This document shows positions 52,573 to 60,883 of a DNA stretch of 64,000 nt, piece by piece (position 1 is the first letter of the stretch; each line of letters opens with the position of its first letter). The DNA is from Methylopila sp. Yamaguchi (GTDB taxonomy: Bacteria; Pseudomonadota; Alphaproteobacteria; Rhizobiales; Methylopilaceae). Made by a program: the position numbers and the translations under genes. The stretch lies in contig NZ_BAUX01000019.1 in the NCBI RefSeq assembly GCF_002897035.1, positions 1-64,000 on the forward strand, written 5' to 3'. Below the pieces are notes generated by a model. The model searched no databases. It saw only the letters and a program-made list of their open reading frames with translations, and was not told the origin of the DNA.

Positions 52573-54384
52573 TCAGGCCGCCTTCAGCGAGCGCGCATAG
52601 GCGCGCCAGCCGCCGAACGAGGTGATGTCCGGCGCGCCCGCGGCGCCGGCCGCCTCCACGAGGAAGCCGAGCGCGCTCGTCCCGTCGCCGAGCCGAAGCG
52701 TCCCGACGCCGAGCGGCGACGGGATCCCGGCGACGAAGGGCCCGAAGCTTGCGGCCGGCAGCGCCCAGACCTCGGTTTCGATCGCCGCTCCGGAGCCGTC
52801 GGCGACGCGCAGCAACCCGGGCCGCGGCGTCGCGCCGTCGAGCAGGTGCAGCCGGTAGAGCGGCGCCGTCGCGACGGCGCGCAGAAAGCGCCCCCCGCGC
52901 TTCAGGAGCTCGCCGTTCAGCGCCATGCCGGAGAGGTGCGCGCCGACGACGACGATCTCGATCTCGCCGGCTTCCGCGACGGCCGGCCGGACAACCGGCT
53001 GCGGCGCCGGGCGCCCGAGCGCGCCGATCGCGACGCCGCCCGCCGCATGGATCGCAGCCCCGAGCGCCGCGAGCCTCCCGTCCGCGCCGGCGGGCCCGAT
53101 GAGGGTGACGCCGGCGGGAATGCCGTCGGCGCGCGGCCGGCCGGGCACGGCCAGGGCGCAGTAGTCCAGCAGGTTGACGAAGTTGGTGTAGGTTCCGAGC
53201 TCGCTGTTGAGCGAGATCGGGTCCGCCAGCACCGCCTCAACCGTGTGGGCGCGGGGAAAGGTCGGGACCAGCATGCAGTCGACCTTGTCCCAGACGCGGC
53301 CGAGCTCCCGGCGCAGCTCCAGCAGGCGGTAAACGTCGCCATAGGCGTCGGCGGCGGAGAACGTCCGCGCGCCCTCGATGATCTCGCGGGTGACCGGGTG
53401 CAGGGCCTCGGGCGAGGCTTCGATAAAGTCGCGGATCTGGTGATAGCGCGAGGCGACCCAGGACCCCTCGTAGAGCATCCGCGCGACCGCGAAGTAGGGC
53501 TCGAAGTCGATCTCCACGGTCTCGCCGCCGAGCGCCCGTACGTCGGCGAGCGTGCCGTCGAAGGCCGCCTCCGCCGCGGCGTTCCCGCCGAAGCGACGGC
53601 TTGCGGCGTCGGGGATTGCGACGCGCGTCCGGGGCGGAAGCGGCCCCAGCGGCGGCACGGCCATGTCGCGCGAGAACCCGTCGTCCGGGTCGTAGCCGCC
53701 GATGACGCCAAGCACCGCGTAGCCGTCGTCGACGGTCTGCGCGAACACCGTCACGCCGTCGACCAGCCGCACCGAGTAGACCACGCCGCTGGTGGGCGTC
53801 AGGCCGACGGTCGGCTTCACGCCAACGATGTTGTTGAGCCCCGCCGGCACGCGGCCTGAGCCCGCCGTGTCGGTGCCGAGCGTGAAGGGCACGAGCCCCG
53901 CCGCGACCGCGACCGCTGATCCCGAGCTGGAGCCGCCCGGCACGAGCGTCGGATCGACCGTGTTGCGCGGGATGGGGTAGGGCGTGCGCACGCCGACGAG
54001 GCCGGTCGCGAACTGGTCGAGGTTGGTCTTGCCGATCGCGATCGCGCCGGCCGCAAGCGTGCGCTCGACGGAGGGGGCGTGACGCGCCGGCTCGTAGGCG
54101 AACTCTCGGCAGGCCGCGGTGGTGGGGAGGCCGGCGAAGTCGATGCTGTCCTTGATGCCGAACGGAACGCCCCAGAGCGGCCGCCCGTCGGGCTTCGGCC
54201 CGAGCGCGCGGGCCGCCGCGCGCGCGGTCTCCCGGTCGACCAGCGAGATGAAGACGCCGGGATCGTTCCGCGCCTCGATCCGGTCGTAGACCTCGTCGAC
54301 CACGGCGACGGGATCGAGCCCCTCGGCGTAGGCCGCCTTGAGCGAGGCGAGATCGAAGGCGAGCTCGGAAAGTTTGGTCGTCAT
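52573..54384 (-). CDS. atzF: allophanate hydrolase
   Basis: The 603-residue protein has an amidase-signature domain with Lys in FGIKDSIDFAGLPTTAAC and the Ser-cisSer pair in PGGSSSGSAVAVAAG, and a C-terminal domain of about 130 residues (VVGAHLSGMALNGELLKRGG, IPSPLGVGTLRLGDG) that in AtzF decarboxylates the intermediate. The full length and both domains fit AtzF/DUR2-type enzymes, which turn allophanate into two ammonia and two carbon dioxide. No urea carboxylase, biuret hydrolase or guanidine carboxylase is in the window. It is 83 bases after the Dpp-type ATPase gene and may be the last gene of that operon. Confidence 0.88.
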   Translation of the reverse strand: MTTKLSELAFDLASLKAAYAEGLDPVAVVDEVYDRIEARNDPGVFISLVDRETARAAARALGPKPDGRPLWGVPFGIKDSIDFAGLPTTAACREFAYEPARHAPSVERTLAAGAIAIGKTNLDQFATGLVGVRTPYPIPRNTVDPTLVPGGSSSGSAVAVAAGLVPFTLGTDTAGSGRVPAGLNNIVGVKPTVGLTPTSGVVYSVRLVDGVTVFAQTVDDGYAVLGVIGGYDPDDGFSRDMAVPPLGPLPPRTRVAIPDAASRRFGGNAAAEAAFDGTLADVRALGGETVEIDFEPYFAVARMLYEGSWVASRYHQIRDFIEASPEALHPVTREIIEGARTFSAADAYGDVYRLLELRRELGRVWDKVDCMLVPTFPRAHTVEAVLADPISLNSELGTYTNFVNLLDYCALAVPGRPRADGIPAGVTLIGPAGADGRLAALGAAIHAAGGVAIGALGRPAPQPVVRPAVAEAGEIEIVVVGAHLSGMALNGELLKRGGRFLRAVATAPLYRLHLLDGATPRPGLLRVADGSGAAIETEVWALPAASFGPFVAGIPSPLGVGTLRLGDGTSALGFLVEAAGAAGAPDITSFGGWRAYARSLKAA

Positions 54385-54467
54385 GGCGCGCTCCTGAAAT
54401 CGAGGCCGCTGAAGTGATGTGCATGCCGCCGCGCGGCGCGACGGCGCGTTTCCATTCGACGCGCCCC

Positions 54468-56153
54468 TCACGCCGGCGGGTGCGGGATCGCGGCGGTGAG
54501 CTCGCGCGTGTAGGCGGCCTGCGGGGTCTCGAGCACCGCCTTCGCGGATCCCTGCTCGACGGCCGCGCCCTGCCGCATGACGATGACGCGGTCGCAGAGC
54601 AGCCGGACCACGTGAAGGTCGTGGCTCACGAACAGGTAGCTCATCCCGAGCCTCGCCTTGAGGTCGTCGAGCAGGTTGAGCACCACCGCCTGGACCGAGA
54701 CGTCGAGCGCCGCGGTCGGCTCGTCGAGGATGACCAGCTCCGGATCGAGCGCGATGGCGCGGGCGATGCCGACGCGCGCCTTCTGGCCGCCGGACATCTG
54801 GTGCGGGAAGCGATCGAGCAGGTCGAGCGGCAGCCCGACAAGCGCCGCGAGCTCTTCGCAGCGGGCGCGGACCGCGTCGCGGCCCTCCAGCGCGCCCATG
54901 CGCATCAAGGGATCGGCGATGGCGCGCGCCGCAGTGAACCGTGGGTTCAGGCTGTCGGTCGGGTCCTGAAACACCATCTGGATGCGCCGACGATGTGGGG
55001 ACGACGCGAAGCTTTTCGCCGGGATCGAGCCGATGTCGTCGGTTCCGAGCGTGATCCTCCCCGAGGTCGGATCGAGCAGCCGCATCACCATCATGGAGGT
55101 GGTGGACTTGCCGCAGCCGCTCTCCCCCACGAGGCCGAGGCTCTCGCCGCGGCGGATTTCGAACGAGAGCCCGTCGACGGCGCGGAACGGCGCCTGGTCG
55201 CCCGCGGGCGCGCCGCGACCGAACATCTGGGCCCAGGTCTTGGAGGCGCCTTGGCGCGGGTACTCCTTCACCAGCCCCTCGACCTTGAGCAGCACGTCGC
55301 CGGTCACGGAGGCGCGCGGGTTCGCCGGCGTCGCGCTCTCCGGCGGCAGCAGGCCGCGGAGCGTCGAGCCCGGCCGCGGCGTCGCCCGCATCAGCCGCCG
55401 CGTGTAGTCGTGGGCGGGCGCGACGAAGACCTGGCGGGCAGGCGCGGTCTCGACCACTTCGCCCTTCCTCATCACCACGACCTTGTCGCAGTAGGCGGCG
55501 GCGAGGCCGAGGTCATGGGTGATCAGGATGGTGGACATGCCGCGCGCCCGCGTCAGCTCCGTCACCAGATCCAGCACCGCCTTCTGGGTGGTGACGTCGA
55601 GGCCGGTGGTCGGTTCGTCCGCGATCAGCAGTTGCGGCCGGCAGGCGAGCGCCAGCGCGATCACGATGCGCTGGCACATGCCGCCCGACAGTTCGAACGG
55701 ATAGGCGTGATAGCGCTCCTCCGGCCGCGCGATCTTGACCTGCTCCAGCATCTCGATCGCCTTGGCCCTGGCGTCCATGGAGCCCGCCTGCGCGTGGCGG
55801 CGCAGCACGTCCTCGATCTGGCGGCCGACCTTGCGGATCGGGTTCAGCGCCATGCGTGGGTTCTGGAAGATCATCGAGATCTCGCGGCCGCGCACGTCTG
55901 TCATCTGCCGCTCGCTCGCGGCGCGGAGATCGACGCCGGAGAAGGCGACCGAGCCGTCCGCGATCCGGCCGGCGCGGTCGAGGATCCGCATCACGGCGTA
56001 GGAGGTGACGGACTTGCCTGAGCCGGACTCGCCGACGACCCCGACGGTCTCCCCGCGCCCGACCTCCAGGTCGACGCTCCTCACCGCCTGCACCACGCCG
56101 TTACGAGTGGCGAACTCGACAGTGAGGGCCTTAACGTCCAACAGAGCGGTCAT
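54468..56153 (-). CDS. peptide/nickel-type ABC transporter, fused double ATPase
   Basis: The 561-residue protein contains two complete ABC modules of the DppD/DppF kind: Walker A GESGSGKSVTS in the first and GESGCGKSTTS in the second, signatures LSGGMCQRI and MSGGQKARVGIARAIA, and each ends in an oligopeptide-transporter C-terminal region. It powers import by the two permeases upstream. The start lies 3 bases after the permease stop. Confidence 0.9.
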   Translation of the reverse strand: MTALLDVKALTVEFATRNGVVQAVRSVDLEVGRGETVGVVGESGSGKSVTSYAVMRILDRAGRIADGSVAFSGVDLRAASERQMTDVRGREISMIFQNPRMALNPIRKVGRQIEDVLRRHAQAGSMDARAKAIEMLEQVKIARPEERYHAYPFELSGGMCQRIVIALALACRPQLLIADEPTTGLDVTTQKAVLDLVTELTRARGMSTILITHDLGLAAAYCDKVVVMRKGEVVETAPARQVFVAPAHDYTRRLMRATPRPGSTLRGLLPPESATPANPRASVTGDVLLKVEGLVKEYPRQGASKTWAQMFGRGAPAGDQAPFRAVDGLSFEIRRGESLGLVGESGCGKSTTSMMVMRLLDPTSGRITLGTDDIGSIPAKSFASSPHRRRIQMVFQDPTDSLNPRFTAARAIADPLMRMGALEGRDAVRARCEELAALVGLPLDLLDRFPHQMSGGQKARVGIARAIALDPELVILDEPTAALDVSVQAVVLNLLDDLKARLGMSYLFVSHDLHVVRLLCDRVIVMRQGAAVEQGSAKAVLETPQAAYTRELTAAIPHPPA

Positions 56154-56156
56154 GCC

Positions 56157-57095
56157 TCACGTCCTCCGCTGCGGGTCGATGATGTCGCGCAGGCCGTCGC
56201 CGAGCAGATTGAAGCAGAACACGGCGATCATCAGCGCGAGCCCGGGGAACAGCGCGATCCACCACTCGCCGGAGATGATGAAGCCGGCGCCCTCGGCGAC
56301 CATGATCCCCCACTCGGGGGTCGGCGGCTTCACGCCGAGGCCGATGAACGAGAGGCCGGCCGCGTTCAGGATGGCGTAGCCCATGGTCAGCGACATCTGC
56401 ACCGCCATGATCGGCATGATGTTCGGCAGGATCTGCGTCATCAGGATGCGCATCTCGGAGTTGCCGGTGAGCCGGGCCGCCTGCACGAAGCCGGCGTCGC
56501 GGCGCACGTTGGCCTCCGCCCGGGCGATGCGCTGGTACAGCGGGAAATTCACGATCGCGGTGGCGATGACGATGTTGGTCACCGTGTTGCCGAGCGCCGC
56601 GACGATGCCCATGGCCAGCACGAACAGCGGGAAGGCCATGATGGTGTCGCTGACGCGGCTCATGACGCGGTCGGTCCAGCCCCCGAAGAAGCCGGCGCAG
56701 ACGCCGGCGAAGCCGCCGAGCGCAAACACCAGCGCGACCGAGCAGATCGCGATCGTCAGGTCGAGCCGGGTCGCGACCAGCACGCGGGAGAAGATGTCCC
56801 GCCCGATCTGGTCGGTGCCGAACCAGTGCGCCGCGGAGGGAGGCTGCAGCGCCGCCGCGGTGTCGGAGGCGAGGGGATCGTAGGGCGCGATCCAGGGTCC
56901 GAGGATCGCGGCGAGCGCGATCACGAAGAATAGCGCGAAGGCGAAGCCGGTGACGGGGTTCGAGGTCGCGACGTAGCGGGCGTGGCCGAGGCCGGCGGCG
57001 AAGCCGGCGGCGGGCCGCGCGGGCTGTTCGATCACGGCCGGGGCGGGCTCCGGGAGCGGCTGCGGCAGCGCGGCTGAGACGTCGAGGTTGCTCAT
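56157..57095 (-). CDS. peptide/nickel-type ABC transporter permease (DppC-like)
   Basis: The 312-residue protein has a 45-residue Pro/Ala-rich N-terminus, helix 1 (ASNPVTGFAFALFFVIALAA region) and about five further helices, with the DppC family segments FGTDQIGRDIFSRVL and GLGVKPPTPEWG. Its start overlaps the upstream permease stop by 4 bases. Confidence 0.9.
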   Translation of the reverse strand: MSNLDVSAALPQPLPEPAPAVIEQPARPAAGFAAGLGHARYVATSNPVTGFAFALFFVIALAAILGPWIAPYDPLASDTAAALQPPSAAHWFGTDQIGRDIFSRVLVATRLDLTIAICSVALVFALGGFAGVCAGFFGGWTDRVMSRVSDTIMAFPLFVLAMGIVAALGNTVTNIVIATAIVNFPLYQRIARAEANVRRDAGFVQAARLTGNSEMRILMTQILPNIMPIMAVQMSLTMGYAILNAAGLSFIGLGVKPPTPEWGIMVAEGAGFIISGEWWIALFPGLALMIAVFCFNLLGDGLRDIIDPQRRT

Positions 57096-58105
57096 GACTC
57101 CAGCCTCACGCGGGGGTCGATCAGCCCGTAGGCGAGGTCGATCAGGAGGTTGAGGGCGACGTAGAGCAGCGCCATGGCGAGCACGAAGCCCTGCACCGGC
57201 GCGTAGTCCGACTGGATCAGCGCCTCGACGGCGAAGGAGCCGACGCCCGGCCAGGCGAACACCTTCTCTACCAGGACGTTCGCGCCGAGCAGGAAGGAGA
57301 ACACCATGCCGAGCGTGGTGACGACCGGCAGCATGGCGTTGCGGAAGGCGTAGGCGACGATCACCGTGCCGGGCCGGAGGCCCGAGGCGCGGGCGGTGCG
57401 GATGAACTCCGACGACAGCACCGACAGCATCGCGGCGCGCGTCATCCGGGCGATCGGCGCCAGCGCGAACAGGGCGAGCGTCGCGGCCGGCAGCACGAGC
57501 TGCGCCGCCGCCGCCCGGAAGGTCTCGAGGTCGCCCGCGATCAGCGCGTCGATCGTAAAGAAGCCGGTGACCTTGGCGGGCTCGGTGAAGAACACGTCGA
57601 GCCGGCCGACCGGCGCCGGGGCCCAGCCGAGTTGGTAGTAGAAGACGTAAACGAACAGCAGTCCGGTGAAGAACACCGGCAGCGAGACGCCCGCGGTCGT
57701 CACCACCCGGCAGACGTGGTCGATGAGCGAGCCTTCCTTCACCGCGGCCAGGATGCCGAGCGGGATCGCGATCGCCATCGCCAGCAGCAGCGCGGTCAGG
57801 GTCAGCTCCGCCGAGGCCGGCAGCCGGGCGGCGAGCTCGGTCAGCACGGGCTGGCCGGTGGAGAGCGCCGAGCCGAGGTTGCCGGTCGCGAGGTCCTTCA
57901 CATAGGCCAGGAACTGAACCGGCAGCGGCCTGTCGAGGCCGAGCGAGGCGCGGATCTGCTCGATCGAGGCCTGGTCGGCCGTCGGACCCGCGAAGTAGGC
58001 CGCCGGGTCGCCGGGCAGCACGCGGGTGAGCAGGAAGGTCACGATCACCACGCCGACGAGCGTCGGCGCGATGGTCGCAAGGCGTCGCGCGAGCGCGCGG
58101 AGCAT
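57092..58105 (-). CDS. peptide/nickel-type ABC transporter permease (DppB-like)
   Basis: The 337-residue protein has six membrane helices and the DppB family segments FLLTRVLPGDPAAYFAG and LGLDRPLPVQFLAYVKDLA. The ATG at 58105 is chosen because AAGGAGG lies about 8 bases upstream; the longer frame starts in the gap after the binding-protein gene. Confidence 0.9.
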   Translation of the reverse strand: MLRALARRLATIAPTLVGVVIVTFLLTRVLPGDPAAYFAGPTADQASIEQIRASLGLDRPLPVQFLAYVKDLATGNLGSALSTGQPVLTELAARLPASAELTLTALLLAMAIAIPLGILAAVKEGSLIDHVCRVVTTAGVSLPVFFTGLLFVYVFYYQLGWAPAPVGRLDVFFTEPAKVTGFFTIDALIAGDLETFRAAAAQLVLPAATLALFALAPIARMTRAAMLSVLSSEFIRTARASGLRPGTVIVAYAFRNAMLPVVTTLGMVFSFLLGANVLVEKVFAWPGVGSFAVEALIQSDYAPVQGFVLAMALLYVALNLLIDLAYGLIDPRVRLES

Positions 58106-58202
58106 GGCGGCCTCCTTGGCTGGAGCGCGCGGGCGGTCATCCGCCGCGCAGGGCATGCGTTACGCTTGGGGTCACTCGAACGTCAGGCGGGCGAAGGGGG
58201 CC

Positions 58203-59825
58203 TTACGCGCCCTTGGTCAGCGTTCGGTAGTCGAGCTGGCGGTGGAACCAGTAGGCGTAGCCGCCGATCGCCTTCTGCATCGCGACGTTGAGGTGCGGCT
58301 GGAACAGCGGGATGCGCGGCGCGTCGTCGTACGCGATCGCGATCATCTTCTTGACCGAGGCCGCGTAGGTCGCGGCGTCGCCGCTCGCGGCGGCGGCGCG
58401 GGCCGCGTCCACCTCCTTGTCGAGCGCCGGGTTCTTGTAGGCCATCGTGTTGAACACGGCGTTCTGGCCGTGATAGGCCCAGAAGAAGAAGTATTCGGGA
58501 TAGTCGAGCCAGCCCGAGAAGAAGTTGATGATGAACGGCATCGACTTCTTGGCCATCTCGCCGCGCCAGTTCGCGCCCGGCACCTTGTCGAGCGCGGCCT
58601 TGATCCCGATCTGGGCGAGGCTCTCCTGCAGCAGGACGGCGAGCGGCTCGCCGACGATTCCCTGGCCGAGGTCGAACGACAGCCTGGTCTCGAAGCCCTC
58701 GGGGAAGCCCGCCTCGGCGAGCAGCGCCTTCGCCTTGGCGACGTCGGTCGCGTAGGCGGTCGGGCGCGGCCAGGTCAGGTCGTCCGGCGTGTTGGAGGCC
58801 GCGCCGAACAGCGGCGTCGCCTCGCCGAACAGCACCGCGTCCATGATCTTCTGGTAGGGCACGGCGTAGGCGATCGCCTGCCGCACCTTCGGGTTGTCGA
58901 ACGGCGGCTTGGTGACGTTCATCTCGATCGACCACATGCCGTTCGAGATCGGCGTCGAGGCGACGGCGACCTTGCCGGCCTTCTTCATCTCCGCGAAGTC
59001 CTTCGCCGGCAGGTCGAAGGAGACGTCGGCGTCGCCGCGCTCCACCAGCGCCCGGCGGTTGCCCGAGGAGGGGATGGTGCGCCAGATCACGCGCTTCAGC
59101 GCGGGCAGCGGGCCGCATTTCCAGTCGTCGTTGCGGGCGTAGACGACCTCCGTTCCCGGGGTCCACTTCGCCACCTTGAAGGCGCCGCCGCCGGCGACGT
59201 TGTTCTTGGTGAACTCGAGGCCCCAGGGGTCCTTCTCGGTCGCGTTCTTCTTCACCAGCGCCGAATTGAACACCGCCGGCACGATCACCGCGAGGTCCGG
59301 GATGGTCAGCGCGTCGGGCCGGGCGAACGTCACCCGGAAGGTGTGGTCGTCGACGGCCTCGAACTGCTCGGGCTTCAGCAGGCTGCCGGCCGCCATCTGC
59401 ACCGTCGGGAAGCCGCCGACGCTGACGGCCCGGTCGAACGACCATTTGACGTCCGCCGCGGTGACGGGCGTCCCGTCGTGGAAGGTCGCGTCCTTGCGCA
59501 GCTTGAAGGTCACCCCCGTGGCGTCCACGGTCCAGCTCTCGGCGAGCTCCGGCGCGATCACGTCCTTGTCGTAGGAGCGCGAGCCGTCCGGCAGCGTCTT
59601 CAAGCCGTAGGTGATCAGCCGGTCGTAGCAGTTCCAGGAGGCTTCGTAGCCCGGCCGGTTGGTCCCGACGCCATGGATGTCGAGGTTGTTCGGCCCGTTC
59701 TCGGAGATCAGCAGGAGGGTGTCCTGCCGGGATTGCGCGAAGGCCTGGGCCCAGGGCAGTCCCGAGCCGACGACGCCGGCGCCGAGCATCGCCGATGCGG
59801 ATGAAAGGAATGCGCGACGGTCCAT
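58203..59825 (-). CDS. peptide/nickel-type ABC transporter substrate-binding protein
   Basis: The 540-residue SBP_bac_5 protein begins with a twin-arginine signal (MDRRAFLSSASAMLG) with cleavage expected after Ala30, so it is probably exported folded by Tat. Family segments include NLDIHGVGTNRPGYEASWNC and FHDGTPVTAADVKWSFDRAV. It is the first gene of the transporter operon. The ligand could be a dipeptide, opine or other amino compound; the allophanate hydrolase and GGT neighbours suggest a nitrogen-rich substrate. An upstream ATG would place the Tat motif inside the protein and is rejected. Confidence 0.88.
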   Translation of the reverse strand: MDRRAFLSSASAMLGAGVVGSGLPWAQAFAQSRQDTLLLISENGPNNLDIHGVGTNRPGYEASWNCYDRLITYGLKTLPDGSRSYDKDVIAPELAESWTVDATGVTFKLRKDATFHDGTPVTAADVKWSFDRAVSVGGFPTVQMAAGSLLKPEQFEAVDDHTFRVTFARPDALTIPDLAVIVPAVFNSALVKKNATEKDPWGLEFTKNNVAGGGAFKVAKWTPGTEVVYARNDDWKCGPLPALKRVIWRTIPSSGNRRALVERGDADVSFDLPAKDFAEMKKAGKVAVASTPISNGMWSIEMNVTKPPFDNPKVRQAIAYAVPYQKIMDAVLFGEATPLFGAASNTPDDLTWPRPTAYATDVAKAKALLAEAGFPEGFETRLSFDLGQGIVGEPLAVLLQESLAQIGIKAALDKVPGANWRGEMAKKSMPFIINFFSGWLDYPEYFFFWAYHGQNAVFNTMAYKNPALDKEVDAARAAAASGDAATYAASVKKMIAIAYDDAPRIPLFQPHLNVAMQKAIGGYAYWFHRQLDYRTLTKGA

Positions 59826-59860
59826 GCCTCGTCTCCCCAAGCGATGTCTTCGCTGGAGGG

Positions 59861-59891
59861 ATATTGTATGCAATTCATCTATATTGCATGC
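59861..59891. promoter_or_regulatory. direct repeat ATATTGYATGC, candidate GntR operator
   Basis: ATATTGTATGC at 59861-59871 and ATATTGCATGC at 59881-59891 are spaced 20 bases apart, two helical turns. Each contains a short GCAT/ATGC symmetry. They lie 36-66 bases before the binding-protein ATG and about 100 before the GntR ATG. Confidence 0.5.
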
Positions 59892-59992
59892 TTAAATGAG
59901 CGTCAGTCGTGCACAAAGATTCGGATGCATGCGGTTTAGGCTTGTGCGCCGGCGTGCCGCCGGGCGAGTCTGTTAGGGCAGTGGAGTTCAAG

Positions 59993-60658
59993 ATGGACAT
60001 CGTCGACGACCGCACGCGCGCCGACCGCCTCGTGAGCGACGTCTCGGAAGACATTCTCAACGGGGCCTTCGCGCCGGGCGACCGGCTGGACGAGCTCTCG
60101 CTCGCCGAGCGCTACGGCGTGTCGCGCACCCCGGTCCGCGAGGCCCTGCGGCGCCTCGCCTCCAGCGGCCTCGTCGAGGTGCGCCCGCGCCGCGGGGCGA
60201 TCGTGGCGCGCATCACGGCGGAGAAGCTCGCGGAGCTGTTCGGCGCCATGGCCGAGCTGGAGGCGACCTGCGCGCGGCTGTCGGCGATCGGCATGACCCC
60301 GATGGAGCGGCGCCGCCTCGAGGCGTTCTACGCCTCGATGGAGCCGCTGGTCTCGGCGGCGGACGCGGAGGGCTTCGCGGCCGCAAACCTCGTGTTCCAC
60401 ACCCAGATCTACGCCGGCGCGCACAACGGCCATCTGGCCGAAATCACCGCCGGCCTGCGCTCCCGGTTGCTGCCCTACCGCTGCGCGCAGTTCCGCACCC
60501 CGGGCCGGCTGCCGCGCTCCCACGCCGAGCACGGCGCCGTGGTGGCGGCGATCCTCGACGCCGACGCCGCGGGCGCCCACGCCGCCATGCTGCGCCACGT
60601 CAGCCTGGTGGAGGACTCGTTCGAGCGGCTTGCCGCCGCAAGGGCCGTGCGGGGCTGA
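59993..60658 (+). CDS. GntR-family regulator (FCD type)
   Basis: From the ATG at 59993 the 221-residue protein has a winged helix-turn-helix (AERYGVSRTPVREALRRLAS) and an all-helical FCD ligand-binding domain with the metal-site His residues in NLVFHTQIYAGAHNGHL and HAEHGAVVAAI. An upstream ATG at 59909 would add 28 residues without family similarity. It is divergent from the Dpp-type transporter operon and is its likely repressor. Confidence 0.88.
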   Translation: MDIVDDRTRADRLVSDVSEDILNGAFAPGDRLDELSLAERYGVSRTPVREALRRLASSGLVEVRPRRGAIVARITAEKLAELFGAMAELEATCARLSAIGMTPMERRRLEAFYASMEPLVSAADAEGFAAANLVFHTQIYAGAHNGHLAEITAGLRSRLLPYRCAQFRTPGRLPRSHAEHGAVVAAILDADAAGAHAAMLRHVSLVEDSFERLAAARAVRG

Positions 60659-60756
60659 GGCGAGCCTGCTCGACGGCGCGGAGTCCGTCTCAGTCCGCGG
60701 TTCTGCGCCGCCTCCCCCTTTGAGCTCTTTCGGTCGGTTCCGGCGCAGTGAACCCC

Positions 60757-60858
60757 GCCGTCATGCCCGGCGGAAGCCGGGCGTCCACGACGTTCGGTAG
60801 ACGTCGGACGCAACGCAAAAGTCGTGGATACCCGCGCGAAGGCGCGGGCCTGACGGCG
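60757..60858. repeat. intergenic paired-hairpin repeat, second type
   Basis: The element begins CCGTCATGCCCGGCGGAAG and ends GAAGGCGCGGGCCTGACGG. Two short GC hairpins are joined by GTCCACGACGTT / AAAGTCGTGGAT pairing. It resembles the common alphaproteobacterial form GTCATGCCCG...CGTGGATGCCCG. It fills most of the gap between the GntR and GGT genes. Confidence 0.65.
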
Positions 60859-60883
60859 CGATGCAATCTGACGCGAGCATGCC

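Noticed and set aside
51784-53859. A 691-codon plus-strand open frame over LysR and atzF
   Set aside because: It overlaps the real LysR gene in another frame and crosses atzF antisense; composition is Arg-rich with no family similarity.
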